A DNA stretch of 64,000 nucleotides, taken from the NCBI GenBank assembly GCA_016794145.1, contig JAEUKP010000006.1, positions 62,001-126,000 on the forward strand, read 5' to 3'. Within the stretch, counting starts at the first letter, position 1, and each line of letters begins with the position of its first letter. This DNA comes from Alphaproteobacteria bacterium. Its GTDB lineage: Bacteria > Pseudomonadota > Alphaproteobacteria > Micavibrionales > Micavibrionaceae. The notes beneath the pieces were generated by a model. That model did no database searches and was not told the origin of the DNA. It saw only the letters and a list, made by a program, of their open reading frames with translations. Shown one piece after another: positions 26,716 to 36,105 of this stretch. A program made the translations under genes and the position numbers.

Positions 26716-28152
26716 ATGAAGCATATTCCTCCCGATATCGGGACTCTGCATTTTATTGGTATTGGCGGAATTGGCATGAGCGGAATTGCCGAGGCCTTGT
26801 CTGTTCTTGGCTATGATGTTCAGGGCTCTGATATTACTGAAAATTATAATGTGGATCGCTTGCGTGCACGTGGAATTAGAATCAAAATCGGCCATGTGGC
26901 AGAACATTTGCAAAAACCAGATGGAACCTATCCTGGCGCAGTCGTTATTTCTTCAGCCATTAAAGCAGATAATCCTGAGCTCCTGGAGGCACGGGTCAGG
27001 CGTATTCCTGTTGTCCAACGTGCAGAGATGCTGGCCGAGTTGATGCGTCTTAAATGGGCGATCGCAATTGCCGGGACACATGGGAAGACAACCACAACGT
27101 CTCTGGTTGGGGCGATGTTAGAGTCTGGGGACATTGATCCAACCGTGATTAATGGTGGAATTGTAAATGCATATGGTACGAATGCAAGGCTTGGAAACGG
27201 CGATTGGATTGTTGTAGAGGCAGATGAAAGCGATGGATCGTTTAAGATGTTGCCTGCGACTGTTGCCGTTGTTACCAATATTGATCCGGAACACATGGAG
27301 CATTATGGGTCTTTTGAAAATGTCCGGCAGGCTTACCTGGATTATATTGAACGAATCCCGTTTTATGGATTTGCTGTTTTGTGCCTTGATCATCCTGTGG
27401 TGCAGGGGATGATCCCGGATATTCAAAATCGGATGATTGTGACTTATGGGTTCAATAAACAGGCCGATATCCGGGCTGTGAACGTCAGGTCATCCGTCAT
27501 GGGAAGTGTCTTTGATGTTGAAATTAATGATGGGGAGCAAGTTTTATCAGATGTGTTCCTACCCATGATGGGGATTCATAATGTACAGAATGCTCTGGCT
27601 GCGATTGCTGTTGGATATAAATTAAAATTGACTGAAGATCAGATGAAGAAGGCATTGGCGGCATTTGAGGGGGTTAAGCGCCGCTTTACGCGCACAGGTG
27701 TTGCGGGTGGAGTAACGGTGATTGATGATTATGGGCATCACCCTGTTGAAATTACAGCAGTTTTAAAGGCGGGACGTCAGGCAGTTGGGGACGGGAAAGG
27801 CCGTATTATTGCGGTTGTTCAGCCGCACCGCTATTCACGTCTTCATGATTTATTTCAGGAATTTTGTACCTGCTTTGATGAAGCGGATGTCGTTCTGGTT
27901 GCGGATGTCTATGCAGCGGGTGAGCAGCCAATTGAAGGGGTTAACAAGGAATCGTTGGCCGAAGGTATCAGGGCTGTTGGTCATCGCCATGTTGATATTA
28001 TCTCGGATCCGTCACAACTGCCTCATCAAGTTGCCGCGATTGCTGAATCTGGAGATATGGTGATATGCCTTGGTGCTGGGAATATTACCTATTGGGCCCA
28101 TGATTTGCCTGCGCAATTAGAATTAATCCAGACATATAAGTTAAGCGCGTAA
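26713..28152 (+). CDS. murC: UDP-N-acetylmuramate--L-alanine ligase
   Basis: First Mur ligase, adding L-Ala to UDP-MurNAc. LHFIGIGGIGMSGIAEAL is the N-terminal nucleotide fold, AIAGTHGKTTTTSLVGA the ATP loop, and VIDDYGHHPVEI and VQPHRYSRLHDL are C-terminal signatures. About 480 aa. The frame opens at a TTG (26680), but AAAGGA precedes two adjacent ATGs at 26713 and 26716; I list the first. The spacing to the first is 5 and to the second 8. The start region sits in a strong hairpin. A 60-base gap separates it from murG. Confidence 0.95.
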   Translation: MMKHIPPDIGTLHFIGIGGIGMSGIAEALSVLGYDVQGSDITENYNVDRLRARGIRIKIGHVAEHLQKPDGTYPGAVVISSAIKADNPELLEARVRRIPVVQRAEMLAELMRLKWAIAIAGTHGKTTTTSLVGAMLESGDIDPTVINGGIVNAYGTNARLGNGDWIVVEADESDGSFKMLPATVAVVTNIDPEHMEHYGSFENVRQAYLDYIERIPFYGFAVLCLDHPVVQGMIPDIQNRMIVTYGFNKQADIRAVNVRSSVMGSVFDVEINDGEQVLSDVFLPMMGIHNVQNALAAIAVGYKLKLTEDQMKKALAAFEGVKRRFTRTGVAGGVTVIDDYGHHPVEITAVLKAGRQAVGDGKGRIIAVVQPHRYSRLHDLFQEFCTCFDEADVVLVADVYAAGEQPIEGVNKESLAEGIRAVGHRHVDIISDPSQLPHQVAAIAESGDMVICLGAGNITYWAHDLPAQLELIQTYKLSA

Positions 28153-28168
28153 ACGCGAAGGGATAAAA

Positions 28169-29140
28169 ATGCAGGCTGCAATCAATAATGGAATAGGAAA
28201 CATTGGATTTGGTTTATCGGATCTTCCGGTTGTGCGGGGCCGGTATTCGGCAAATGCTCCTTTAGGTCAGGTGGGATGGTTCCGCACAGGGGGGGCAGCA
28301 GAGATATTGTTTAAGCCTTTCGATCTTGAGGACTTACAAAGCTTTCTTGCCCAGTGCCCAAAGAATATTCCTGTCACCATATTGGGTGTATTGTCTAACA
28401 CGATTATCCGTGATGGTGGGGTGCCGGGCGTTACTATTCGTTTAGGCCGTGAATTTGCAGGGATTGAAACAACCCCAGATGGTCTCGTGTCTGTTGGTGC
28501 TGCGGCCTTGGATGTGAATACAGCAGAAGTTGCAGCACAGGCGGGTTTAACGGGGCTTGAGTTCTTATGTGGTGTGCCTGGATCGATTGGTGGGGCTCTT
28601 GCCATGAATGCCGGAGCTTATGGGGGCGAAATGAGAGATATTTTGCTCTCAGCCCAGTTTTTGGACAGGGATGGCTGCTTGCATCACTTAAACGCAGATG
28701 ATTTGAAAATGACATATCGGCATTCTGAAATCCCGACAGGATGGATTGCAACGGGGGCCGTTTTAAAATCAACGGGGCGTGCGGCCCCTGAAAAAATTTT
28801 GACACATATGACGGCGATCCGTGAAAAGCGCGCGGCAACCCAGCCCATCCGCTCACAAACGGGAGGGTCGACTTTCGCGAATCCGCGGGCAGACGAATTG
28901 GCCGCGTGTGGCTTGCCAGAGGGAACCAAGTCCTGGCAGATCGTCGATCAGGTTGGTGCCAGGGGGCTATGTGTGGGAGGGGCCCAAATGTCAGAATTAC
29001 ATGCGAATTTTATGATTAATACAGGTGGGGCAACGGCTGCCGACCTTGAAAATCTGGGGGAGGAGATTCGTCGTCGGGCAAAGGATCGATTTGGACTTGA
29101 TCTGCATTGGGAAATAAAACGGATTGGGTCTTCCCTATGA
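28169..29140 (+). CDS. murB: UDP-N-acetylenolpyruvoylglucosamine reductase
   Basis: FAD enzyme that forms UDP-MurNAc. VGWFRTGGAAEILFKP, LGVLSNTIIRDGG (the FAD-binding part), GLEFLCGVPGSIGGALAMNAGAYGGEM, GGSTFANP with the catalytic Ser, and SELHANFMINTG are all present. 323 aa, normal. AAGGGA lies 7 bases before the ATG. It is the last dcw gene here; ddl, ftsQ and ftsA, which usually follow in alphaproteobacteria, are missing. Confidence 0.95.
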   Translation: MQAAINNGIGNIGFGLSDLPVVRGRYSANAPLGQVGWFRTGGAAEILFKPFDLEDLQSFLAQCPKNIPVTILGVLSNTIIRDGGVPGVTIRLGREFAGIETTPDGLVSVGAAALDVNTAEVAAQAGLTGLEFLCGVPGSIGGALAMNAGAYGGEMRDILLSAQFLDRDGCLHHLNADDLKMTYRHSEIPTGWIATGAVLKSTGRAAPEKILTHMTAIREKRAATQPIRSQTGGSTFANPRADELAACGLPEGTKSWQIVDQVGARGLCVGGAQMSELHANFMINTGGATAADLENLGEEIRRRAKDRFGLDLHWEIKRIGSSL

Positions 29141-29199
29141 TTCATTTCTTATTGGATCCATTATTCGTGGGTTTGGCAAATTTATGCTAGAGTTGTTTG

Positions 29200-29631
29200 A
29201 TGACAGACTTAAACCCCCTTATCCGGCTACGGAAATATCGTGTTGAGGAAAAACAAAAGGCCTTGGCCGAGTTATTTCGTCAAACGGAATTGTTGGAAGG
29301 AAGAAAGCGGGTTTTGCTTTCAGAGATAGAGCGCGAAGAAGTTTTGGCCAATAAAGCGAATTCGATTGACGCAATGTTTTCTTTTGTGGCTTATGCAGCT
29401 CGTGTTAATACGGAAATTGAAAAATTGAACAAATTGATCGAAATGATGGAGCCACGCATTCTGAAAGCCCAAGATGAAATGCGCGAAGCCTTCTCCGAGC
29501 AGAAAAAAGCCGAAATTATACAGGCGCAGCGAGAGGCGGAGGAAGCCAAAAACATCGCTAAAAAGGAAAATACCAATCTAGATGAAATCGGGGGCGAAGT
29601 TTTCCGTCGAAAAGATCAGGATCGTCTCTGA
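29200..29631 (+). CDS. FliJ-like coiled-coil protein
   Basis: 143 aa, almost entirely charged heptad-like helix. The start LNPLIRLRKYRVEEKQKALA, with the aromatic/basic pattern and Leu spacing, resembles FliJ/YscO-type export chaperones, and the length fits. It is called by pattern only; other small coiled-coil proteins could look alike. The frame starts with a TTG at 29197 directly before the ATG at 29200. It lies 59 bases after murB. No flagellar export genes are adjacent. Confidence 0.5.
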   Translation: MTDLNPLIRLRKYRVEEKQKALAELFRQTELLEGRKRVLLSEIEREEVLANKANSIDAMFSFVAYAARVNTEIEKLNKLIEMMEPRILKAQDEMREAFSEQKKAEIIQAQREAEEAKNIAKKENTNLDEIGGEVFRRKDQDRL

Positions 29632-29698
29632 TTCTGGTCAAAGACTCTTTGTTTTCATGGCGCTTAACAGAAAAATGAAAGATTCGTAAAAGAAAAAA

Positions 29699-29726
29699 TT
29701 GAAAAATCTGAAAAATCTGCTATATT
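29699..29726 (+). promoter_or_regulatory. Promoter of the CarD-family gene
   Basis: TTGAAA (29699-29704), 16-base spacer, TATATT (29721-29726). It would give a leader of about 165 bases before the ATG at 29898. The leader holds an 11-bp stem with one G-U pair (29792-29802 with 29827-29837) around a 24-base AT-rich loop. Confidence 0.5.
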
Positions 29727-29897
29727 GCTACAATGCTTAACAACAGCAGACGCAATAAAGGCCTTTTATCCCTTTAAACTGTCTGGTAACGCTCGTCAAC
29801 AGTGATTTAAATTTTAAACACTTTATCTGTTGGCGAGTTGTCCTTTTGTACCAAGCTTAAGAGTTAAACCACTTTATAAGAAAAAAGGTATAACAGT

Positions 29898-31247
29898 ATG
29901 AAAACAAACGCAAAAAAATCTATTGCAACAAAATCAAAAGCGCCTGTTAAAAAAACTGCGGTCAAAACTGCCGTCAAAACTGTCAAAGCGTCTGCCAGAA
30001 ATTCTGTTAAGGCCCCTGTCAAGACTGCGTCAAAAGCAGCTCCTAAATCTGCTGCAAAATCTGTTACCAAGGCACCGGCAAAGAAAACGGTTGCAAAACT
30101 TGTGAAGGCGAAGTCTCCTGTTTCTTCGAAAGTGTCTTCTGCAGTGGCTAAAAAATCGAAAATGAAGGCGCCTGTTAAATCTTCACCTGTTAAATCTTCA
30201 AAGGTAGATCCGAAACCACAGAAAAAAGTAGCCAAAGCTTCTCTTAAGCCAGCAAAAGCCGTTAAGGTGCAGGCTAAAACACTGGTAAAAAAATCAGTTA
30301 AAACAGCAGCTAAAAAAGTTGTTAAGAAGGCTGTGCCTGCGCCTGCCAAAGCGGCTGTAAAGGTTGCTGTGGTTTCAAAGATGGCGTCAAAGCCTGCTGT
30401 GAAAACACCGGTTGTCAAGGCTCTTAAAACTGTTAAGCCTTCTGAAAAATCAGATGTAAAAGCAATTATTGTAAAGATGCCTGAAAATCAAAATGCCCCC
30501 GTAAAAACAGAGATTCGTGCAAGTGTTATCGCAACTACACGTCCTGCACAGATGGCAGTTGCCAAAACCACCGGGCAGGGGGACTCATTGAATATTGGTC
30601 AGTCAACGCGTCCTGTTTATCGTCCGATTCAGGTAATTCACAAACCTTTGGCGCCTGTTCAGCCTGCTCGTCAGATGGCGCCTGTTGCAAAAGAGTCTGA
30701 AAAAGTTGAATTTAAAAAAGGCGATTATGTCGTGTATCCTGCTCACGGTGTGGGGGAGATCGAGGCTGTTGAAACTCAAATCATCGGCGGAATGGAAATT
30801 AAACTCTATGCCATCGCTTTCGAAAAAGACCGGATGCGTTTGAAGGTTCCAGTGTTTAAAGCCCATGCATCCGGGCTTCGCCGTCTTTCTACGTCCAATC
30901 GGATGGATGATGCCTTGAAAACATTGCAGGGGCGTGCCCAGATTCGGCGTGCAATGTGGTCACGGCGTGCCCAGGAATATGAAACCAAGATTAATTCCGG
31001 TGACCCGGTCGCGATTGCTGAGGTTTTGCGTGATTTGAAGCGCAGCAATGACGAGAGCGAGCAATCTTATTCTGAACGCCAGATTTATCAATCAGCCTTG
31101 GAAAGATTGGCGCGTGAAGTGGCGGCGGTTGAGAAGATTACAGAAATTGAAGCGGCAGAACGTCTTGAGAATATGATTAAAAGTAAACGGTCACGGGCGG
31201 CATCGGCTTCTGTTGAAGATGATCTGAAAGATGTTGCAAACGCGTAA
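29898..31247 (+). CDS. CarD-family regulator with long histone-H1-like N-terminal tail
   Basis: 449 aa. Residues 1 to ~190 consist almost only of Lys, Ala, Val, Pro, Ser and Thr in PVKK/PAKK-like units, as in histone H1 tails. A ~75-residue linker follows. From about residue 268 comes a CarD domain: EFKKGDYVVYPAHGVGEIEA is the RNA-polymerase-binding Tudor-like part, then FKAHASGLRRLS and a helical DNA-binding part rich in Arg (about 310-430). CarD proteins bind the RNAP beta subunit and stabilise open complexes. Typical family members have ~160-190 residues and lack such a tail. AAAGG sits upstream of the ATG. It is followed by a terminator at 31282. An open frame on the opposite strand is a composition artefact. 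Confidence 0.85.
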   Translation: MKTNAKKSIATKSKAPVKKTAVKTAVKTVKASARNSVKAPVKTASKAAPKSAAKSVTKAPAKKTVAKLVKAKSPVSSKVSSAVAKKSKMKAPVKSSPVKSSKVDPKPQKKVAKASLKPAKAVKVQAKTLVKKSVKTAAKKVVKKAVPAPAKAAVKVAVVSKMASKPAVKTPVVKALKTVKPSEKSDVKAIIVKMPENQNAPVKTEIRASVIATTRPAQMAVAKTTGQGDSLNIGQSTRPVYRPIQVIHKPLAPVQPARQMAPVAKESEKVEFKKGDYVVYPAHGVGEIEAVETQIIGGMEIKLYAIAFEKDRMRLKVPVFKAHASGLRRLSTSNRMDDALKTLQGRAQIRRAMWSRRAQEYETKINSGDPVAIAEVLRDLKRSNDESEQSYSERQIYQSALERLAREVAAVEKITEIEAAERLENMIKSKRSRAASASVEDDLKDVANA

Positions 31248-31281
31248 TCTGCATCTGCGATTCTGTTATTTATTTCTATAA

Positions 31282-31315
31282 AAGCAGGCTCCTCAAGGTA
31301 GGGGCCTGTTTTTTT
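31282..31315 (+). terminator. Rho-independent terminator of the CarD-family gene
   Basis: Stem CAGGCTCC / GGGGCCTG (31285-31292 with 31301-31308, one T-G pair) followed by a seven-T run. Confidence 0.85.
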
Positions 31316-31496
31316 GCCTATTTTACAATCTGTTTTCCAATACGAATCGCTATATACAAGAGGCACTGATTAGGTTAATATCTCACCAGAAGTTTCTGCG
31401 GACTATGAAAGCTAAACGTGTACGACCTTATACGACTTGCCTTATACTAGCCTCCTGAGACGATACGACCCACACTTAACACTAAGGAAGCATATA

Positions 31497-31700
31497 ATGG
31501 CGACTGGTACAGTAAAATGGTTTAACGGACAAAAAGGTTTTGGCTTTATCGTTCCTGATGATGGCGGAAAAGATGTGTTTGTTCACATTTCGGCTGTTGA
31601 ACGTTCTGGTTTCAAAACATTGAACGAAGGGCAACGGGTTTCATATGAACTCGAAACAAATCGCGGAAAAACCGCTGCTGTAAATATTCAGAACGCTTAA
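31497..31700 (+). CDS. cspA: Cold-shock-domain protein
   Basis: 67-aa single OB-fold that binds RNA and single-stranded [23 protein letters not shown] holds RNP1 (KGFGFI) and DVFVHISAV holds RNP2. The frame is open from 31437, but AAGGAA precedes the ATG at 31497, which gives the standard length. The ~180-base region between the preceding terminator and this ATG contains TACGAC three times; I see no clear -35/-10 pair there. Confidence 0.95.
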   Translation: MATGTVKWFNGQKGFGFIVPDDGGKDVFVHISAVERSGFKTLNEGQRVSYELETNRGKTAAVNIQNA

Positions 31701-31721
31701 TCTTTAAGCTATTGAAATGTT

Positions 31722-31750
31722 AAGAGCCGCTTTTAAGCGGCTCTTCTTGT
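31722..31750 (+). terminator. Rho-independent terminator of the cold-shock gene
   Basis: Self-complementary AAGAGCCGCTT...AAGCGGCTCTT (31722-31732 with 31735-31745) followed by CTTGTTTTT. It also lies just after the stop of the convergent RHH gene. Confidence 0.8.
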
Positions 31751-31752
31751 TT

Positions 31753-32145
31753 TTAATTGGAATGGTTGTAATTGCAGGCTGTGCCTTTTAAGGAATCTTC
31801 TGTCACTCTTGCGCGACGCTTCATATTTTCAAAATTGCCATGGCCTGCTTTTGAATGGCCCTCCTGTGAGGTGGCAGCACGGTAATAAAGCATTAAAAAT
31901 ACACGAATAGATGCAGTCAGTGATGATGTATCTGATTTTCGCATAGAAATAAGTGAGCACAAATTATGGATCGTTGTTTTCTCGCGATTAGAAATGTCAG
32001 TGAGTGCATCCCACATTTCTGGTTCAAGGCGGATGGATGTGCGGTGGCCGCGAATAGTGATATTTTTGCTGACAAGACCTGATCGACGGATGGATCCTTT
32101 TGATAATGGTTGATCGACTTCCAAAGATGATACTCTTAATAACAT
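31753..32145 (-). CDS. Ribbon-helix-helix (RHH_4) domain protein
   Basis: 130 aa. The segment KNITIRGHRTSIRLEPEMWDALTDISNREKTTIHNLCSLI followed by SSLTASIRVFLMLYYR is the RHH_4 pattern found widely in alphaproteobacteria, a small DNA-binding fold. The basic C-terminal tail (FENMKRRARVTEDSLKG...) is extra. The frame is open to a TTG at 32181; the ATG at 32145 with GGGG upstream is more likely. A perfect 12-base palindrome 40 bases before the ATG may be its operator. It is divergent from grxC. Confidence 0.75.
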   Translation of the reverse strand: MLLRVSSLEVDQPLSKGSIRRSGLVSKNITIRGHRTSIRLEPEMWDALTDISNREKTTIHNLCSLISMRKSDTSSLTASIRVFLMLYYRAATSQEGHSKAGHGNFENMKRRARVTEDSLKGTACNYNHSN

Positions 32146-32184
32146 GGTAACCCCAGATTTATTGTGAAATTCAAAATACAACCA

Positions 32185-32196
32185 TATGTATACATA
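32185..32196. promoter_or_regulatory. Palindrome TATGTATACATA between the RHH gene and grxC
   Basis: Perfect 12-base palindrome in the divergent promoter region. RHH proteins often bind short palindromes near their own gene, so autoregulation is plausible. It is AT-rich, so chance cannot be excluded. Confidence 0.35.
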
Positions 32197-32285
32197 CTCT
32201 CGTATTAAATTGCAACCCTATATTGTGTTTTTTTATAACTTTACATTTTGTGGGCAAACGCTATTTTCGTTGAAGAGAGGGTTAA

Positions 32286-32552
32286 ATGGTAAAAATTGAG
32301 ATTTATAGCACCAGCTACTGCCCATATTGTATCCGTGCAAAGCAATTATTGGATGCAAAAAATGTTGATTATAGCGAAATTGATGTGACAGGTGATGATG
32401 GAGCACGGCTAGCTTTGGTTGAAAGGTCAGGTGGGCGCAGGACTGTCCCGCAAATATTTATCAATGGTGAACCAATTGGTGGATATGACGATCTTCGCGC
32501 GTTAGAGGAATCGGGAGATCTGGATCGGCTTTTAGGAGCATCCGAAAGATGA
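32286..32552 (+). CDS. grxC: Glutaredoxin 3
   Basis: 88-aa thiol-disulfide oxidoreductase using glutathione. Active site CPYC at residues 12-15, then the cis-Pro TVPQIFINGEPIGGYDDL for glutathione binding. GAGGG lies before the ATG. It overlaps the next gene by 4 bases. A grxC-nitrilase pairing is common in alphaproteobacteria. Confidence 0.95.
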   Translation: MVKIEIYSTSYCPYCIRAKQLLDAKNVDYSEIDVTGDDGARLALVERSGGRRTVPQIFINGEPIGGYDDLRALEESGDLDRLLGASER

Positions 32553-33355
32553 AAATTGCTTTGGTCCAAATGACAAGCGGGGCGGACATTTTTTCAAACC
32601 TTGCCTATTTGACGGATGCCATTCGTGAAGCTGCGTCGAAAGGAGCTCTTTTTATTTCGAGTCCTGAAAATTCGGATTTTATATCGGATGATCATTTTAA
32701 GAATCAATCCTACGGGTATAGCGAAAACGATCATCCTTTCCTTTCCCATTTTAAAAATCTGGCAAAGGATTTAAAAGTTTGGATTCATTTGGGATCTATA
32801 AAAATAAACGCGGACCAGGATAGGAAATTCAATCGTTCGTATATCATTTCGGACTCTGGTGAAATAGCAGCGCAATACGATAAGATACATTTGTTTGATG
32901 TTGATTTGCCGAGTGGTGAAACGCGTCGTGAAAGTTCAAGCATTAAGCCTGGAAAGAAGGTGGTGGATCTGCGGACAGAGATAGGCCATTTTGGATTGAG
33001 CATTTGTTATGATCTTCGTTTTCCGGATTTGTACCGCAAATTGTCGAAATCAGGTGCTGATTTGTTGCTTGTCCCAGCTGCTTTTACTGTTTCAACAGGA
33101 GAAAGACATTGGGAGGTTTTGCTGCGTGCGCGTGCCATTGAAAATGGAGCCTATGTGATCGCTGCGGCTCAATGTGGTGTCCATGACGGCGATCGGAAGA
33201 CATATGGACATTCGATGGTTGTGGACCCTTGGGGAAAAGTCATCGCAGAGGCAGGTGTGCAGCCGATCATTTTGTACGCAGATATTGACCGAAAAGAAAG
33301 TCAGCTCTTCCGGTCAGCAATACCATCTTTGAATCATGATAGGGATTACGAATGA
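32549..33355 (+). CDS. Carbon-nitrogen hydrolase (nitrilase superfamily, Nit2/omega-amidase-like)
   Basis: 268 aa. The catalytic triad is visible: Glu40 in ISSPENSDF, Lys112 in [10 protein letters not shown], Cys153 in [14 protein letters not shown]. The last motif is typical of the Nit1/Nit2 branch, whose members hydrolyse deaminated glutathione or alpha-keto amides. Its position between grxC and a HerA-like gene, with 4-base overlaps on both sides, fits a thiol-repair role, but the substrate is inferred. Confidence 0.88.
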   Translation: MKIALVQMTSGADIFSNLAYLTDAIREAASKGALFISSPENSDFISDDHFKNQSYGYSENDHPFLSHFKNLAKDLKVWIHLGSIKINADQDRKFNRSYIISDSGEIAAQYDKIHLFDVDLPSGETRRESSSIKPGKKVVDLRTEIGHFGLSICYDLRFPDLYRKLSKSGADLLLVPAAFTVSTGERHWEVLLRARAIENGAYVIAAAQCGVHDGDRKTYGHSMVVDPWGKVIAEAGVQPIILYADIDRKESQLFRSAIPSLNHDRDYE

Positions 33356-34854
33356 ATGAGGTAAACGAAATTTATATAGGTTCTGTGACAGGCAATCCGG
33401 ATCATAAGATAAATCTCTGCCTTGCCCGTGCCAATCGTCACGGATTGATTGCAGGGGCAACAGGGACAGGAAAAACAGTTACATTACAGGCCTTGGCAGA
33501 GTCTTTTTCCGCCAGTGGTGTTCCGGTTTTTATGACCGATGTAAAAGGTGATTTAAGCGGAATTTGTCAGGGCTCTGCCATGCAGGATTTTTTAATTAAA
33601 CGCGCGGATGATATCGGGTTGACCCCCTTTGTTCCGGCTGCATGCCCTGTGATATTCTGGGATATATATGGACAAAAAGGGCATCCCGTCCGCACAACCA
33701 TTTCTGAAATGGGGCCATTATTATTATCCCGTTTGTTAGAGTTGAATGATGTACAGCAGGGCATATTGGATGTTGCGTTCCGTATGGCGGATGATCAGGG
33801 ATTATTGCTTCTGGATTTGAAAGATCTGCGTGCTTTGTTAACCGAGGTTGCCAATCACTCTGCTGAATTGTCTAAAGAGTACGGGAATATATCTGCAACA
33901 TCAGTTGCGACGATTCAAAGATCTTTGTTGCGATTGGAAGAGCAGGGGGGTGAAAATTTTTGGGGGGAACCCGCCTTAAATATTCGTGACCTGATGCGGA
34001 CGGCTTATGATGGGCGGGGTTTTGTGAATATTTTGACAGCGGATCAACTGCTGATGGCCCCTAAATTATATGCTACATTTTTGCTATGGCTTCTTTCCGA
34101 ACTTTTTGAAGATCTTCCAGAAGTGGGGGACTTGCAAAAGCCAAAACTGGTCTTATTTTTTGATGAAGCCCATTTGTTGTTTAACGACATCCCAAAGGTA
34201 TTGTTGGAAAAAATCGAACAAGTTGTGCGTTTGATTCGGTCAAAGGGAGTCGGTGTGTATTTTATAACACAAAACCCCTCTGACATTCCTGACGCTATTT
34301 TGGGTCAGTTGGGAAATAAAGTTCAGCACGCATTGCGAGCCTTTACACCAGGGCAAAAAAAATCAATTGACGCCGTTGTGAATGGGTTTCGGGCTAACCC
34401 TGCTTTTGATATTGCAACAAGTGTTCAGGAGCTGAAGCTGGGTGAAGCACTGGTTTCATTTTTAAATGAAAAGGGAGAGCCGAGTATTGTTGAACGCGTC
34501 TTGATACGACCTCCATCATCATTGCTTGGGATGGCATCATCTGATGTCATGAAGACATTTATTCAGAATAGCCCAGTTGCCGGGATCTATACTGAGGCTG
34601 TGGATCGAGAATCAGCCTATGAGATTTTAAAGGGCCGATCAGTAAAACAGAACGGTTTACAAGATCATGATTCCCATCAGGATGAAAGGACGGCTCGATC
34701 TGATTCAAGGCAAGAGTCGAGCCGATCATCAAACCGTCAGGGCTTAGGCGAGGCGTTGGTAAAATCTGTTATTCGTGCTGTCGGGTCACAGGTTGGCCGC
34801 CAAATTGCAACACAGGTCATACGTGGTGTTCTTGGAGGACTAACACGAAGATAG
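33352..34854 (+). CDS. HerA-like ATPase (DUF853 family)
   Basis: 500 aa. Walker A in [18 protein letters not shown], followed by [12 protein letters not shown]; Walker B in [12 protein letters not shown]; and [22 protein letters not shown], as in the HerA/FtsK-type helicase group annotated as DUF853. The last ~80 residues are Ser/Arg/Gln-rich and end in a Gly-zipper-like segment ([17 protein letters not shown]). Function in cells is not established for this subfamily. Third gene of the grxC operon. Confidence 0.85.
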   Translation: MNEVNEIYIGSVTGNPDHKINLCLARANRHGLIAGATGTGKTVTLQALAESFSASGVPVFMTDVKGDLSGICQGSAMQDFLIKRADDIGLTPFVPAACPVIFWDIYGQKGHPVRTTISEMGPLLLSRLLELNDVQQGILDVAFRMADDQGLLLLDLKDLRALLTEVANHSAELSKEYGNISATSVATIQRSLLRLEEQGGENFWGEPALNIRDLMRTAYDGRGFVNILTADQLLMAPKLYATFLLWLLSELFEDLPEVGDLQKPKLVLFFDEAHLLFNDIPKVLLEKIEQVVRLIRSKGVGVYFITQNPSDIPDAILGQLGNKVQHALRAFTPGQKKSIDAVVNGFRANPAFDIATSVQELKLGEALVSFLNEKGEPSIVERVLIRPPSSLLGMASSDVMKTFIQNSPVAGIYTEAVDRESAYEILKGRSVKQNGLQDHDSHQDERTARSDSRQESSRSSNRQGLGEALVKSVIRAVGSQVGRQIATQVIRGVLGGLTRR

Positions 34855-34973
34855 TCCTTAACCAAGCGCTTGATAAATAGGGCTATAGCTGATTTTTCTT
34901 GTATAGGAAAATTTGTTAACTTTCTATATGATAGGGTGGCTTTTTTTACCTCGCCCTTGTTCAGGAGAATCTT

Positions 34974-36101
34974 ATGCAAACTTCCGTTGTTATCTGTGGC
35001 TATAAACGCTCTCCCTTTACTTTTGCCAATAAAGGCGCTCTGGCCAAAACACGTCCGGATGATATGGCGGCGGCTGTGTTGCAATCTTTGCTGACCGAGA
35101 CCGGGGTGAAGGTGGATGATATCGAAGACGTTTTGATGGGATGTGCCTTCCCCGAAGCAGAACAAGGATTTAATCTTGCGAAGATTGTGGCGCAATTAAT
35201 GGAGCTTCCGCCCACGATTGCGGGCACGACGGTCAACCGCTTTTGTGGATCGTCGATGACGACGATTCAAATGGCGGCGGGATATGCGCAAATGGGTGCG
35301 GGGCAGGTCTTTTTGTGTGCGGGTGTTGAATCGATGACCCGCATTCCGATGGGGGGATTTAACCCGATGCCGAATCCCGCATTGCGCGTGCGGTATCCTC
35401 AAGCCTATATGGGGATGGGACAAACCGCTGAGAATTTGGCCAGGACATACAGCATTTCACGGGAAGAGCAGGAGCAGTTTGCACTGACGTCGCAACAAAA
35501 GGCGTCTTCTGCCGCGGCTTCGGGAAAATTTGCATCCGAAATTGTGTCCGTAAATGGCGTGGCGGTGGATGGATGTATCCGTCCGGAAACAACTCTGGCC
35601 ACATTGGCGGGATTAAAACTGGCCTTTGATGAAAAGGGAACGGTCACAGCGGGAACAGCCTCTCCGTTGACTGATGGAGCTTCGGCGGTGCTGGTGGCCA
35701 CCGAGGAGTATGCACGGGCGCAGAATTTGCCGATTTTGGCGCGGATTATATCCGTTGCTGTGGCAGGATGTCCGGCCGAGATCATGGGGATCGGGCCCGT
35801 ACCCGCAACCCGGAAAGCCCTGGCCCGCGCCGGATTAACTCTTGCAGACATGGATATCATTGAACTGAACGAAGCTTTTGCGGCGCAGTCTTTGGCGGTG
35901 GTCAAGGAACTGGGGCTGGATCTGGCCAAGGTGAATCTGGATGGTGGGGCGATTGCGCTGGGCCATCCTTTGGGCGCATCGGGGGCACGGATTGTCGGGA
36001 AACTCGCCACGCTCTTACAGCGCGAGAATAAAAAATATGGCCTTGCCACCATGTGTATCGGTGGCGGCCAAGGCACGGCAATTATTTTGGAAAAGGTGTA
36101 A
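34974..36101 (+). CDS. fadA: Acetyl-CoA acyltransferase (thiolase)
   Basis: Final step of beta-oxidation: thiolysis of 3-ketoacyl-CoA. Nucleophile Cys91 in NRFCGSSM, His331 in GHPLGASGAR and Cys361 in MCIGGGQG make the full active site. 375 aa, normal. AGGAGA lies upstream of the ATG. It is followed after 4 bases by the FadN-like gene, so the two form a beta-oxidation unit. This block is clearly GC-richer than the preceding operon. Confidence 0.93.
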   Translation: MQTSVVICGYKRSPFTFANKGALAKTRPDDMAAAVLQSLLTETGVKVDDIEDVLMGCAFPEAEQGFNLAKIVAQLMELPPTIAGTTVNRFCGSSMTTIQMAAGYAQMGAGQVFLCAGVESMTRIPMGGFNPMPNPALRVRYPQAYMGMGQTAENLARTYSISREEQEQFALTSQQKASSAAASGKFASEIVSVNGVAVDGCIRPETTLATLAGLKLAFDEKGTVTAGTASPLTDGASAVLVATEEYARAQNLPILARIISVAVAGCPAEIMGIGPVPATRKALARAGLTLADMDIIELNEAFAAQSLAVVKELGLDLAKVNLDGGAIALGHPLGASGARIVGKLATLLQRENKKYGLATMCIGGGQGTAIILEKV

Positions 36102-36105
36102 GGAA

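Noticed and set aside
29864..30418. 184-aa open frame on the minus strand opposite the H1-like tail
   Set aside because: The Phe/Ala/Thr-rich sequence is the antisense of Lys/Ala codons and has no family likeness. The plus frame continues into a genuine CarD domain.
35405..36076. 223-aa minus-strand frame opposite the thiolase gene
   Set aside because: It is antisense of a GC-rich gene with a complete thiolase active site; no ribosome-binding site or family match.
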